Below are positions 8,016 to 17,164 of a DNA stretch of 64,000 nucleotides, piece after piece (position 1 is the stretch's first letter; every line of letters begins with the position of its first letter). The translations under genes and the position numbers were made by a program. Origin of the DNA: Mesonia maritima (GTDB lineage: Bacteria > Bacteroidota > Bacteroidia > Flavobacteriales > Flavobacteriaceae); the NCBI RefSeq assembly GCF_042433895.1, contig NZ_JBHLUA010000008.1:21470-85469 (forward strand), written 5' to 3'. The notes below the pieces were generated by a model, which saw only the letters and a list, made by a program, of their open reading frames with translations, was not told where the DNA came from and did not search any database.

Positions 8016-10211
8016 ATGATTATCACTTTGAAGGGGCTAACACATTTTATTTTAATATTACTACTTACCAATTCTTTGTTTGCTCAGCAAGAAGTATCCC
8101 GCGACACGCTACACAAATATTTAGATGAGGCGTACACGTATTTCGATGAAACTAATATTAAAGAGTCGGTTAAAATTGGAAGAAAATTATTAAAATTAGC
8201 ACATCAAGCTAATGATGATTTATTTATTGCAGAGGCTTACTATTTATTAGCTTTAAACGATGAAACTGCCCGAAATTATACGCAAGCTGAAGAAAAATAC
8301 ATTAAAGCGCTCGAAAAAGTCAAAAAAGTTAAAGATTCTTCTTTTCTAGTTCTCCTGTATAATGGTTTAGGAAATGTTGCTGCTATAAATAAACATAAAT
8401 ATAAAGAGTCTGAAATTTACTACCAAAAGGGTCTCCGAATCAGCAAAAAAATTAATGACCCTTACCGAATAGCAATCATCGCAAATCTTTGTTGGAATTA
8501 TTTAGACAACGATAAACCTAAAAAAGTAACACCTTATATCGAGGAGCTAAAAGATTATCTTGCTCATCCAAAAGATGATTTTAATAGAAATCATTTTATA
8601 GCAAATATTAATCAAGTTTTAGGTAGATATTATAGTCAATTAAAACAATATGATTTATCTAAAGTTTACTTCGATAATTCTATCAAAGTGAGTGAAGAGC
8701 ACAAAATGTGGACCGAATTAAAAAATGTCTACGAATATAGAAGCGTTTCAAACGAGCAGCAAGGGAGGTATAAAGAAGCTATTAATGATTTACGAAAGTA
8801 CATTGAATATAAAGATGTCTATTTAAATGAGCACAATCTCGAACAACTTAAAAAAGAAGAAGCTCGTTTAGATTTACAAGAATATCAACGAGAATTAAAA
8901 ACCGTTGAAAGAGAGCGGAAGCTCTTAACCTCAGTAGCAGAAACAAAAAACAAATTACTTTGGGTATATGGAATTATTTTCTTAATTCTTTTAACATTTT
9001 TCGTGCTTTTTTTCAGACAATATCAGGCGAAAAAGCGTTTTATAAATAAACTTAATATTAAAAACGAAGAACTTCAAGAGGCTAAAAAAGAAGCAGAAAT
9101 AGCGGCCGAAATTAAGAAACAATTTATTTCTAATATTAGTCATGAAATAAGAACACCACTTCATGGCGTCGTAGGAATCACCTCATTATTGTTAGCGCAA
9201 CCCGAAATTTCAGAAGACAATAAGCAACTTTTAACTTCCTTAAAATTTTCTGGAGATTACTTATTAAGCTTAATAAATAATGTGTTGTTGATGAGTAAAA
9301 TAGATAACGATAAGATTAAAGTTCAACCTAAACTCATCAACATTGAAACGCTCACAACCAATATTTTATATTCTGTTCAATTCCAAGCAGAAAAAAATCA
9401 TTCGAACGTAATTATTGATGTTGCTGAAGATGTACCGCCGCAAATTATTGCTGACGATAGTATTCTTTTTGAAATCCTTATTAATTTAATTGAAAACGGA
9501 ATAAAATTCTGTAAAAATGGAAAAGTAACGTTAAAGATCGAAAAACTTCAGCAAGAAAGCGAAGCCATTTCCTTACGTTTTTCCGTGATCGATAACGGAA
9601 TGGGAATTCCAGAAGATAAAAAAGAAATGGTTTTCGAGAAATTTTCGCAAGTTTCACTCGATAAAAGCATTATGGAGGGAACAGGAATCGGTCTTTCCAT
9701 TGTAAGAAGTCTATTATTGCTGCTCGATTCAGATATTCATTTAGAAAGTGAAGAAGGAATAGGATCTACTTTCTATTTCGATTTAAAATGTAAACTAGCT
9801 GAAGATTCTACTCATGTACTTAACGGTAGTGAATTAGCGCAAGATGTTTACAAAGACAAAAAAATACTTTTAGTTGAGGATAACGAAATTAATAAAATGG
9901 TTATCAGAAAGTATTTAGGATCTTATGAATTTGATTTAGAGATAGTTTCCGATGGAGTAGAAGGTTTTTCAGCAATCGAAAAAAATAATTATGATTTAAT
10001 TCTTCTCGATATTAATATTCCTTCGATGAACGGTTTCGATATTGCTAAAAAAACAAGAGAACGCGGAATTAAAACACCAATCATTGCGGTAACTGCTTCA
10101 GAACTAACAGAAGTAGAAAATAATGTAAAGAAAAACGGAATGAACGATGTTTTAATAAAACCGTTTAGCAAAGAAAAACTCCTACAAATCATTCAAACTT
10201 ACCTTTCTTAA
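8016..10211 (+). CDS. TPR-containing hybrid histidine kinase
   Basis: 731 residues from the ATG two codons inside a TTG alternative. Order: signal peptide (1-22, ending SLFAQQ), helical TPR repeats (about 25-300, e.g. AEEKYIKALEK, EIYYQKGLR, SKVYFDNSI), one membrane helix (about 313-333), a coiled coil, HisKA with phospho-acceptor His376 (ISHEIRTPLHG), HATPase_c with N box NLIENGIKF and G boxes DNGMGIPED and GTGIGLSIV, and a receiver domain with phospho-acceptor Asp665 (LILLDINIPSMNG). The TPR sensor would sit in the periplasm. There is no DNA-binding output domain and no response regulator gene beside it, so its output partner is elsewhere. Confidence 0.92.
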   Translation: MIITLKGLTHFILILLLTNSLFAQQEVSRDTLHKYLDEAYTYFDETNIKESVKIGRKLLKLAHQANDDLFIAEAYYLLALNDETARNYTQAEEKYIKALEKVKKVKDSSFLVLLYNGLGNVAAINKHKYKESEIYYQKGLRISKKINDPYRIAIIANLCWNYLDNDKPKKVTPYIEELKDYLAHPKDDFNRNHFIANINQVLGRYYSQLKQYDLSKVYFDNSIKVSEEHKMWTELKNVYEYRSVSNEQQGRYKEAINDLRKYIEYKDVYLNEHNLEQLKKEEARLDLQEYQRELKTVERERKLLTSVAETKNKLLWVYGIIFLILLTFFVLFFRQYQAKKRFINKLNIKNEELQEAKKEAEIAAEIKKQFISNISHEIRTPLHGVVGITSLLLAQPEISEDNKQLLTSLKFSGDYLLSLINNVLLMSKIDNDKIKVQPKLINIETLTTNILYSVQFQAEKNHSNVIIDVAEDVPPQIIADDSILFEILINLIENGIKFCKNGKVTLKIEKLQQESEAISLRFSVIDNGMGIPEDKKEMVFEKFSQVSLDKSIMEGTGIGLSIVRSLLLLLDSDIHLESEEGIGSTFYFDLKCKLAEDSTHVLNGSELAQDVYKDKKILLVEDNEINKMVIRKYLGSYEFDLEIVSDGVEGFSAIEKNNYDLILLDINIPSMNGFDIAKKTRERGIKTPIIAVTASELTEVENNVKKNGMNDVLIKPFSKEKLLQIIQTYLS

Positions 10212-10303
10212 ATCTATTGAAAACCTTGTTAATTACTTTCCTTCAGAGAGGTTTCATTTTTTCTTAAATCGTGCTATATTAGCCGTAGATCATCTATAGA
10301 ATT

Positions 10304-12166
10304 ATGGCAGAAGAAACCAAGTACACAGAAGAAAATATACGCTCGCTCGACTGGAAAGAACACATTAGAATGCGTCCCGGAATGTACATCGGTAAATTGG
10401 GAGATGGTTCTAGTGCAGACGATGGTATTTATATCCTCCTGAAAGAAGTACTCGATAATTCCATCGATGAATTCGTAATGGGTTCCGGGAAAACTATTGA
10501 AGTATCCATTCAAGGACAACGCGTTATTGTACGTGATTACGGGCGTGGTATTCCCTTAGGAAAAGTAGTAGATGTGGTTTCAAAAATGAATACCGGTGGA
10601 AAATATGATACCCAAGCTTTTAAAAAATCTGTTGGTCTTAACGGAGTTGGTACAAAAGCCGTAAATGCGCTTTCTACTTATTTTAGAGTTGAATCGACCC
10701 GAGATGGAAAATCTGCCTCTGCTGAATTTGAACAAGGAAATTTAACTGAAGAAGAATTTTTAGAAGAAACCTCCAGAAGAAGAGGAACAAAAGTCACTTT
10801 TATTCCTGATGATACCATTTTTAAAAAATATAAATTCAGAAATGAATATATCGAGCGGATGCTCAAAAATTATGTTTACCTAAATCCAGGATTAACTATA
10901 GTTTTTAATGGCGAAAAATTTTATTCTGAAGATGGTTTAAAAGATTTATTGGCAGATAACATTCATAAAGATGATATGATGTTTCCCATAATTCACTTAC
11001 GTGGTGATGATATTGAAGTCGCCATAACCTATAATAAAACTCAATATAGCGAAGAATATCATTCGTTTGTAAACGGGCAACATACCACGCAAGGCGGAAC
11101 GCATCAATCTGCTTTTCGCGAAGCAATTGTAAAAACAGTTCGTGAATTTTTTGGGAAGAATTACGAATCTAGCGATATCAGAAAATCAATCGTTTCCGCA
11201 GTAAGTATAAAAGTAATGGAGCCGGTTTTTGAAAGCCAGACCAAAACAAAATTAGGTTCAACCGATATGGGAGGCGATTATCCAACGGTTCGAACATATA
11301 TTTTAGATTTCGTAAAACGTCAACTCGATAATTATTTACACCGAAATACCGAAACTGCTGAAAAATTACACCGAAAAATTTTACAAGCAGAACGCGAACG
11401 AAAAGATCTTTCCGGAATTCGAAAATTAGCGAAAGAGCGTGCCAAAAAAGCCAGTTTACACAATAAAAAATTACGCGATTGTCGTATTCATTTAGGTGAC
11501 GTAAAGAAGGAAAGAAACTTAGAAACAACCTTATTCATAACAGAGGGAGATTCTGCCAGCGGAAGTATTACAAAATCTAGAGATGTAAATACACAAGCGG
11601 TTTTCAGTTTAAAAGGAAAACCCCTAAATAGTTTCGGTTTAAGTAAAAAAATCGTTTACGAAAATGAAGAATTCAATTTATTGCAAGCTGCTTTAAATAT
11701 TGAAGATTCTATGGAAGATCTTCGGTACAATAATATTGTAATCGCAACCGATGCCGATGTAGATGGAATGCATATTCGCTTATTGCTCATTACTTTTTTT
11801 CTTCAATTTTTTCCTGAATTAATTAAAGAAAATCATTTATATATTTTGCAAACGCCTCTTTTTAGAGTTCGTAATAAAAAGGAAACTATTTACTGTTATT
11901 CTGAAGAAGAAAAACGAAACGCAATTCAGAAATTAAAAGGAAAACCAGAAATTACACGCTTTAAAGGTTTAGGTGAAATTTCTCCAGATGAATTTAAGCA
12001 TTTTATAGGGGAAGATATTCGGTTAGATCCCGTAATGTTAGATAAAAGTACCGGAATAGAGGAGCTGCTAACGTTTTATATGGGAAAAAACACCAGCGAT
12101 AGACAAGAGTTTATCATCGAAAACCTTCGCGTAGAATTAGACGAAATTGAAACCGCCGAAGCATAA
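10304..12166 (+). CDS. parE: DNA topoisomerase IV subunit B
   Basis: A 620-residue type IIA topoisomerase ATPase subunit. The GHKL ATPase domain shows RMRPGMYIG, EVLDNSIDE, GRGIP and GLNGVGTKAVNALS; the transducer domain follows; the TOPRIM domain has EGDSASG (about residue 410) and DADVDGMHIR (about 485). It pairs with the ParC gene 38 bp downstream, which distinguishes it from gyrB. Topoisomerase IV decatenates daughter chromosomes. The length matches the compact Bacteroidota ParE form. Starts at ATG with no Shine-Dalgarno sequence. Confidence 0.95.
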   Translation: MAEETKYTEENIRSLDWKEHIRMRPGMYIGKLGDGSSADDGIYILLKEVLDNSIDEFVMGSGKTIEVSIQGQRVIVRDYGRGIPLGKVVDVVSKMNTGGKYDTQAFKKSVGLNGVGTKAVNALSTYFRVESTRDGKSASAEFEQGNLTEEEFLEETSRRRGTKVTFIPDDTIFKKYKFRNEYIERMLKNYVYLNPGLTIVFNGEKFYSEDGLKDLLADNIHKDDMMFPIIHLRGDDIEVAITYNKTQYSEEYHSFVNGQHTTQGGTHQSAFREAIVKTVREFFGKNYESSDIRKSIVSAVSIKVMEPVFESQTKTKLGSTDMGGDYPTVRTYILDFVKRQLDNYLHRNTETAEKLHRKILQAERERKDLSGIRKLAKERAKKASLHNKKLRDCRIHLGDVKKERNLETTLFITEGDSASGSITKSRDVNTQAVFSLKGKPLNSFGLSKKIVYENEEFNLLQAALNIEDSMEDLRYNNIVIATDADVDGMHIRLLLITFFLQFFPELIKENHLYILQTPLFRVRNKKETIYCYSEEEKRNAIQKLKGKPEITRFKGLGEISPDEFKHFIGEDIRLDPVMLDKSTGIEELLTFYMGKNTSDRQEFIIENLRVELDEIETAEA

Positions 12167-12204
12167 TTCAAAAAAAATCAATAAAAACAACGTGGTCATA
12201 ATTC

Positions 12205-14823
12205 ATGGAGCATAACGATTTAAACCCCGAAGAAGAAAATCAATTTAATCAAGAAGAAAGCCAAGAAGTACTTACCAAAGTTACTGGTATGTATAAAGAC
12301 TGGTTTCTAGATTATGCCTCTTATGTAATTTTAGAGCGCGCCGTTCCAGCAATTGAAGACGGCTTTAAACCTGTTCATAGAAGAATTATGCATTCTATGA
12401 AAGATTTAGATGATGGGCGCTATAATAAAGTAGCCAATATTGTAGGGCACACCATGCAGTATCATCCGCACGGAGACGCTAGTATTGCTGATGCAATGGT
12501 GCAAATCGGTCAAAAAGATTTACTGATTGATACGCAGGGAAACTGGGGAAATATTCTTACCGGAGATCGATCTGCAGCACCGCGTTATATTGAAGCTCGA
12601 CTTTCTAAATTCGCTCTAGACGTGGTTTATAATCCAAAAATCACCGAATGGCAAGCTTCTTACGACGGTCGTAGAAAAGAACCGATAAATTTACCGGTTA
12701 TGTTTCCGCTGCTGTTGGCGCAAGGAGCCGAAGGAATCGCGGTAGGTTTAAGTACACGGATTTTACCTCATAATTTTATTGAATTAATAGACGCTTCCAT
12801 AAAACAATTAAAAGGAAAGCGTTTTAAATTATATCCAGATTTTCCTACTGCGGGAATTATGGATATTAGTAATTATAACGATGGTTTACGCGGTGGAAAA
12901 GTAAGAATTCGTTCAAAAATAAGTCAGCGTGATAAAAATACCCTGGTAATTACTGAAATTCCTTACGGAACTACAACTTCAACCTTAATCGATTCGGTTA
13001 TAAAAGCCAACGAAAAAGGCAAAATTAAGATTAAACATATTGAAGATAATACGGCAGAACATGTAGAAATCTTAATTCATTTACCGCCTAGTATTTCGCC
13101 AGATAAAACCATCGATGCTCTGTTTGCATTTACCAATTGCGAGGTTTCTATTTCACCGTTAAGTTGCGTAATTATTGATCATAAACCGCATTTTATAAGT
13201 GTAACCGAAATTTTAAAACGAAGTACCGACCATACGGTAGAACTTTTAAAAAGCGAACTTGAAATTAAATTAGATGAATTTCAAGAACAGTGGCATTTTG
13301 CGTCGTTAGAACGAATTTTTATCGAAAATAGAATTTACCGAGACATTGAAGAAGAGGAAACTTGGGAAGGTGTAATTAAAGCGATAGATGAAGGTTTAAA
13401 ACCGCATATTACGCATTTAAAACGCGCTGTTACCGAAGAAGATATTACCCGTTTAACTGAAATAAGAATAAAACGAATTTCAAAATTCGATTTAGATAAA
13501 GCACAACAAAAAATTGAAGCTTTAGAAGGTGAAATTACACAAGTAAAGCATCATCTCGATAATTTAATTGAATATGCGATCGATTATTTTAAACGTCTAA
13601 AGAAAGATTACGGCGAAGGTCGCGAGCGAAAAACAGAATTGCGCTTATTTGAAGATATTGAAGCTACAAAAGTAGTAATTCGAAACACGAAACTTTACGT
13701 GAATCGAAAAGAAGGTTTCATTGGTACCGCGCTTAAAAAAGATGAATATGTAACCGATTGTAGCGATATTGATGATGTAATCTGTTTTATGGCAGATGGA
13801 ACTATGAAGGTCACTAAAGTCGATACCAAAACATTTGTCGGCAAAAATATTATTCACGTTGCTATTTTCAAGAAAAAAGATAAACGCACTATTTATAATT
13901 TAATTTACCGCGACGGAAAAGGCGGAAATACGTATATAAAACGTTTTGCGGTAACTTCCATTACGCGCGATCGAGAATATAGCGTCGGGAAAGGCAAACC
14001 GGGAACGCAAGTTTTATATTTTTCAGCAAACCCTAACGGAGAAGCAGAAGTGGTAACCGTTTATTTACGACAAGTCGGAAGCATTAAAAAACTAAAATTC
14101 GAAGTCAATTTTGCCGATATGAAAATTAAAGGGCGCGGCGTTAAAGGAAATTTAGTGACCAAACATTCCGTGAAACGAATCGATTTAAAAGAAGAAGGGG
14201 TTTCTACCCTAAAACCTCGTAAAATTTGGTTCGATGAAGTGGTAAAACGCTTAAATACAGAAGAACGCGGCGAATTATTAGGTGAATTTAAAGGTGAAGA
14301 TCGTTTGTTACTCATCACGCAAGACGGAATTGCAAAAACTATTATTCCGGAACTTACTACGCGTTTCGATGAAAATTATGTAATCCTTGAAAAGTGGAAT
14401 CCTAAAAAACCGATTTCTGCCGTTTATTGGGAAGGCGAAAAAGAACGTTATTACGTAAAACGTTTTTTAATTGAAAATGAAGAGAAGGAAGAAAAAATAA
14501 TTACCGATCATCCAAAGTCGCAATTAGAATTGGTTTCAACCGATTTAATGCCGGTTTTAGAAATTATTTATAAAAAAGCGCGCGGAAAAGATCAGAAACC
14601 GAATGAAGAATTAAACCTTGAAGAGTTTATTTCAGTAAAAGGTATTAAAGCGCAAGGAAATCAGTTAACTACAGAAAAAGTAAAACAACTTAATTTACTT
14701 GATCCTATTGTGCCTGAAGAGGAAGAAGAAGCAAATGAAACTCCAGAAATAAACGAATTGAATATTGAGGAAAAGAAAGATAATGACGACCAATCACAAA
14801 CTTCGCTTTTCTTCCAAGAATAA
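12205..14823 (+). CDS. parC: DNA topoisomerase IV subunit A
   Basis: 872 residues. The breakage-reunion domain carries the active-site Tyr128 in RSAAPRYIEARL and the preceding YHPHGDASIADAM helix. A coiled-coil gate follows (about 440-480), then a C-terminal beta-pinwheel without a recognisable GyrA box, and an acidic tail (EEEEEANETPEINE). The absence of a GyrA box and its pairing with parE make it ParC, whereas the separate gyrA at 32.98 kb has such a box. It cuts and passes duplex DNA to unlink chromosomes. mscL begins 6 bp after its stop, so parE-parC-mscL are probably one transcript. Confidence 0.95.
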   Translation: MEHNDLNPEEENQFNQEESQEVLTKVTGMYKDWFLDYASYVILERAVPAIEDGFKPVHRRIMHSMKDLDDGRYNKVANIVGHTMQYHPHGDASIADAMVQIGQKDLLIDTQGNWGNILTGDRSAAPRYIEARLSKFALDVVYNPKITEWQASYDGRRKEPINLPVMFPLLLAQGAEGIAVGLSTRILPHNFIELIDASIKQLKGKRFKLYPDFPTAGIMDISNYNDGLRGGKVRIRSKISQRDKNTLVITEIPYGTTTSTLIDSVIKANEKGKIKIKHIEDNTAEHVEILIHLPPSISPDKTIDALFAFTNCEVSISPLSCVIIDHKPHFISVTEILKRSTDHTVELLKSELEIKLDEFQEQWHFASLERIFIENRIYRDIEEEETWEGVIKAIDEGLKPHITHLKRAVTEEDITRLTEIRIKRISKFDLDKAQQKIEALEGEITQVKHHLDNLIEYAIDYFKRLKKDYGEGRERKTELRLFEDIEATKVVIRNTKLYVNRKEGFIGTALKKDEYVTDCSDIDDVICFMADGTMKVTKVDTKTFVGKNIIHVAIFKKKDKRTIYNLIYRDGKGGNTYIKRFAVTSITRDREYSVGKGKPGTQVLYFSANPNGEAEVVTVYLRQVGSIKKLKFEVNFADMKIKGRGVKGNLVTKHSVKRIDLKEEGVSTLKPRKIWFDEVVKRLNTEERGELLGEFKGEDRLLLITQDGIAKTIIPELTTRFDENYVILEKWNPKKPISAVYWEGEKERYYVKRFLIENEEKEEKIITDHPKSQLELVSTDLMPVLEIIYKKARGKDQKPNEELNLEEFISVKGIKAQGNQLTTEKVKQLNLLDPIVPEEEEEANETPEINELNIEEKKDNDDQSQTSLFFQE

Positions 14824-14829
14824 AAATTA

Positions 14830-15276
14830 ATGGCTGGTATTTTTAAAGAATTTAAAGAATTTGCCATCAAAGGCAATATGATGGATATTGCTGTTGGTGT
14901 AATTATTGGCGCGGCATTTAACAACGTAATCGATGTGTTGGTAAAAAAAGTAATGCTTCCGCCTTTATCGCTACTTACCAACGGAATTAATTTTCAGAAT
15001 AAAAAAATAATTTTACGAAAAGCTGTTCTGGAAGGTGAAAAAATAATTACGCCCCAAGTCGCTATAGAATATGGCGAATTAATTACTGTTTTAATTAATT
15101 TTCTTATTATGGCTTGGGTGGTTTTTTTAGTAGTAAAAATTGCCAATAAATTACGCAGTAGCGCTCAAGATCCTAAAAACAAAAAGGTTAGTACTCCAAA
15201 AGATATTGAATTACTCAGCGAATTGAAAGAAATTATGCGCGAGCAAAATGAACTTATTCGGAATAAGAAAGATTAA
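14830..15276 (+). CDS. mscL: large-conductance mechanosensitive channel
   Basis: 148 residues. The first helix has the MscL signature KEFAIKGNMMDIAVGVIIGAAF (pore-lining TM1, about 8-45). A periplasmic loop is followed by TM2 (about 78-100) and a charged cytoplasmic helix at the C-terminus (SELKEIMREQNELIRNKK). It is the inner-membrane emergency valve that opens under membrane tension on osmotic downshock. It lies 6 bp behind parC. Its stop codon is nested with that of the convergent terC gene in the shared TTAA at 15273-15276. Confidence 0.95.
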   Translation: MAGIFKEFKEFAIKGNMMDIAVGVIIGAAFNNVIDVLVKKVMLPPLSLLTNGINFQNKKIILRKAVLEGEKIITPQVAIEYGELITVLINFLIMAWVVFLVVKIANKLRSSAQDPKNKKVSTPKDIELLSELKEIMREQNELIRNKKD

Positions 15277-16106
15277 AGCTCGGTTTTAGTTTTGGGTTCT
15301 ATATTTTTATCAGTTTCTTTTGAAGTCTTTTTCTTCAATTTCATATTTAAAAATTCCACTAAGAGCGAAAAAGCGATCGCGAAATAAAGATATCCTTTAG
15401 GAATTGCCCCAATTTCTTTATCGAATACCACCGCATCAGCTAAATGGGCGGCTTCGGTTACCAGCATAAAGCCAATTAAAATTAGAAATGATAAAGCTAA
15501 AAGTTGCATTGAAGGATTTTCCTGAATAAACTCCCGAATTTTATTGGCAAATGCCATCATAATTAAAATTGAAATAACTACCGCAATAATCATTAATAAT
15601 AAAGCGTGATCTGGATTTTCGCTAATTCCGTTTGTCATCCCGATTGCGGTTAAAATTGAATCTATCGAGAAAATAAAATCAATTAACATAATTTGGAGCA
15701 GCGCATTAGAAAGCGATTTTATCGTTTTATTTTTTAATTCTTTTTCTTCCTCATTCGGCATATCGATTTTCTGGTGAATTTCTGTCGTACTTTTATAAAG
15801 TAAAAATAGGCCGCCGGCAAATAGAATAATGGATTGTCCGCTAATTCCAAAGCTTATCCAACTTGTTTCAATATGATAAAACGCCTCTTTTAAGCCTACC
15901 AAAAATGAAACTAAAAAAAGCAAAATAATTCGTTGAACCATCGCTAAAATCAATCCCCAATTAGTCGCTTTTTTTCGTTGGACTTCGGGTAATTTATTCG
16001 CGGTAATTGAAATGAATACAATATTATCGATCCCGAGAATAATTTCAAGAAAAGTTAAGGTTAACAGCGCAACCCAAGCGTCGGGAGAGGTGAAAATTTC
16101 CAGCAT
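15273..16106 (-). CDS. TerC family integral membrane protein
   Basis: 277 residues and about seven membrane helices. The motifs EIILGIDNIVFISI (about 21-34) and IDFIFSIDSILTAIGMT (about 142-158) hold the conserved acidic residues of the TerC family. Members have been linked to tellurite resistance, manganese efflux and metal loading of exported proteins. Which applies here is not known; there is no tellurite operon nearby. Its start overlaps the upstream lipoprotein stop by one base (TAATG), and its 3' end shares four bases with mscL, with no terminator between them. Confidence 0.88.
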   Translation of the reverse strand: MLEIFTSPDAWVALLTLTFLEIILGIDNIVFISITANKLPEVQRKKATNWGLILAMVQRIILLFLVSFLVGLKEAFYHIETSWISFGISGQSIILFAGGLFLLYKSTTEIHQKIDMPNEEEKELKNKTIKSLSNALLQIMLIDFIFSIDSILTAIGMTNGISENPDHALLLMIIAVVISILIMMAFANKIREFIQENPSMQLLALSFLILIGFMLVTEAAHLADAVVFDKEIGAIPKGYLYFAIAFSLLVEFLNMKLKKKTSKETDKNIEPKTKTEL

Positions 16107-16477
16107 TACTTAATTTTTTTAGCGGTGCCTTGTTGTTTTTTTTCTTCTCCAACTACAGAATATTCAAACGTATAGGTGTCACCATCGGTGGTGAGAATTT
16201 TCATATGTAGCGGTTTTTCTTCCGCCATATTTTTTGGGTGTAAATTGGTAAGAATATATTCACAATCATTAATCCATCGAATGGCAGAAGTATCTGCTTC
16301 ATTTTTAAAATAATCAATTTCTATGGAATCATTTCTTACAAAAGTGGTTTTTACCAATTCACCATTTAAATACGATTCGAATTCAAAAGTTCCTGTTTTA
16401 AACTTTTCGCAATTGCGTTCTGGAGAATAACAAGAGGCAATTATTAAAAAGCAAAAAAAATAAATTATTTTATTCAT
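16106..16477 (-). CDS. small lipoprotein of unknown function
   Basis: 123 residues. The signal peptide ends in IIASC, with lipidation Cys at residue 16. The mature part starts with a Cys-containing segment (YSPERNCEKFKTGTFEF) and has short beta-strand-like blocks (SIEIDYFKNEADTSAIRWINDCEYIL, KILTTDGDTYTFEYSVVG). I recall homologues carrying the label DNA topoisomerase IV in databases; nothing here supports that, as there is no topoisomerase motif and the protein is exported. It is coupled to terC by a 1-bp overlap, and 21 bp separate it from the XRE gene upstream. Confidence 0.7.
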   Translation of the reverse strand: MNKIIYFFCFLIIASCYSPERNCEKFKTGTFEFESYLNGELVKTTFVRNDSIEIDYFKNEADTSAIRWINDCEYILTNLHPKNMAEEKPLHMKILTTDGDTYTFEYSVVGEEKKQQGTAKKIK

Positions 16478-16498
16478 ACCCGATTAAGAAATCTGTGT

Positions 16499-16903
16499 TT
16501 AATTTTCAAAAGCTTCAAAACTTCCATCGGTATAAAAAATAATTACTTTTTTTATTTCTTTCTTCTCAGAAGTTTGATGAACCAAATTTACGGATTCCTC
16601 ATCTTCCTTTTTATTTTTTTCTGAAAAATCTAAGGTATTTTCAGTAGAAGTTTTTTCGGGTGGAGAAGGGACTGCATTTTTCGGGAAAGAACCTTTTCCG
16701 TTTAATAACCAATACAATTCAACTTCTGGAAAAGCAGAAACTATTTTTAACACAAAATCTAAACTCGGTTTATTTCTTCCCGATAAAATATGTGAAATTG
16801 AAGAACGACCCACTTGAATTTTATCGGCAAAAGAAGCCGCGGAAAACTCATAATAATCGATAATTTTTTCAAGCCGTTTTGCAAACGCTTCACTATTCAC
16901 CAT
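16499..16903 (-). CDS. XRE-family transcriptional regulator
   Basis: 134 residues from MVNSEAFAKRL; a TTG three codons upstream is less likely. Residues about 4-68 form a helix-turn-helix domain (SFADKIQVGRSSISHILSGRNKPS, LDFVLKIVSAFPEVELYWLLNG) similar to phage-repressor-like regulators. An acidic disordered linker follows, then a short C-terminal block (KKVIIFYTDGSFEAFEN) that may dimerise or bind a partner. There is no signal peptide and no protease or metal site. A palindrome covers the -7 element of its own promoter, which points to autorepression, and related sites lie before the divergent carboxypeptidase gene. Confidence 0.85.
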   Translation of the reverse strand: MVNSEAFAKRLEKIIDYYEFSAASFADKIQVGRSSISHILSGRNKPSLDFVLKIVSAFPEVELYWLLNGKGSFPKNAVPSPPEKTSTENTLDFSEKNKKEDEESVNLVHQTSEKKEIKKVIIFYTDGSFEAFEN

Positions 16904-16929
16904 TGTAAACAAATTAAATCTACTGTTCT

Positions 16930-16945
16930 ATTTACAAATGTAAAA
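16930..16945. promoter_or_regulatory. candidate XRE operator over its own -7 box
   Basis: ATTTAC-AAAT-GTAAAA, a palindrome (core TTTACA-AA-TGTAAA) that covers the -7 box of the XRE gene promoter on the minus strand. The half-sites match the GTTTAC/GTAAAC sites before the divergent carboxypeptidase gene at five of six positions. Repressor binding is inferred. Confidence 0.55.
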
Positions 16946-16965
16946 CATCGCTTTGTAACTACAAA
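16935..16965 (-). promoter_or_regulatory. sigma-A promoter of the XRE regulator
   Basis: On the minus strand TTTG (complement of 16962-16965), a 19-bp spacer and TACATTTG (complement of 16935-16942) give a consensus Bacteroidota promoter, 31 bp before the ATG at 16903. The -7 element lies within the palindromic site at 16930-16945. Confidence 0.7.
16952..16965. promoter_or_regulatory. palindrome TTTGTA-AC-TACAAA near the XRE promoter -33
   Basis: A perfect inverted repeat with 6-bp arms and a 2-bp centre overlaps the -33 element of the XRE promoter. It differs from the GTTTAC/GTAAAC sites, so it may bind another factor or be chance in AT-rich DNA. Confidence 0.35.
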
Positions 16966-17106
16966 ACAAAGTATAGAACTCTTTTTATTATATTAAATTT
17001 TAACTTTAGATGTTATAATTTAAATACCTAAAAATAAAATAATTAATTCACAAATAATTTGAAATAGGAAATTATCCAGTTTGATAAGTTTCAACATTAA
17101 ATAAGT

Positions 17107-17122
17107 GTTTACAAAAGTAACA
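17107..17122. promoter_or_regulatory. candidate operator half-matching GTTTAC-N4-GTAAAC
   Basis: GTTTAC-AAAA-GTAACA: the left arm is perfect and the right arm degenerate. It is the most distal of three similarly oriented sites before the M14 carboxypeptidase gene. Confidence 0.4.
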
Positions 17123-17140
17123 AATCTGAAAATTCAAACT

Positions 17141-17156
17141 GTTTACATTTGTGAAA
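17141..17156. promoter_or_regulatory. candidate operator overlapping a -7 box
   Basis: GTTTAC-ATTT-GTGAAA: perfect left arm, one mismatch-rich right arm. It contains TACATTTG (17144-17151), a consensus -7 element that would start transcription about 20 nt before the carboxypeptidase ATG. No matching -33 TTG is at the usual distance. Confidence 0.45.
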
Positions 17157-17164
17157 TTAAGATT

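Noticed and set aside
11178..11528. 116-codon minus-strand frame inside parE
   Set aside because: It is fully antisense to the conserved parE transducer region and lacks any family feature.
15273..16106. Tellurite-resistance operon
   Set aside because: Only a TerC-family gene is present; none of the other ter genes is nearby.
16499..16903. Prophage repressor and prophage remnant
   Set aside because: The XRE protein is repressor-like, but no integrase, phage structural gene or attachment repeat is nearby, and the flanking genes are core genes.
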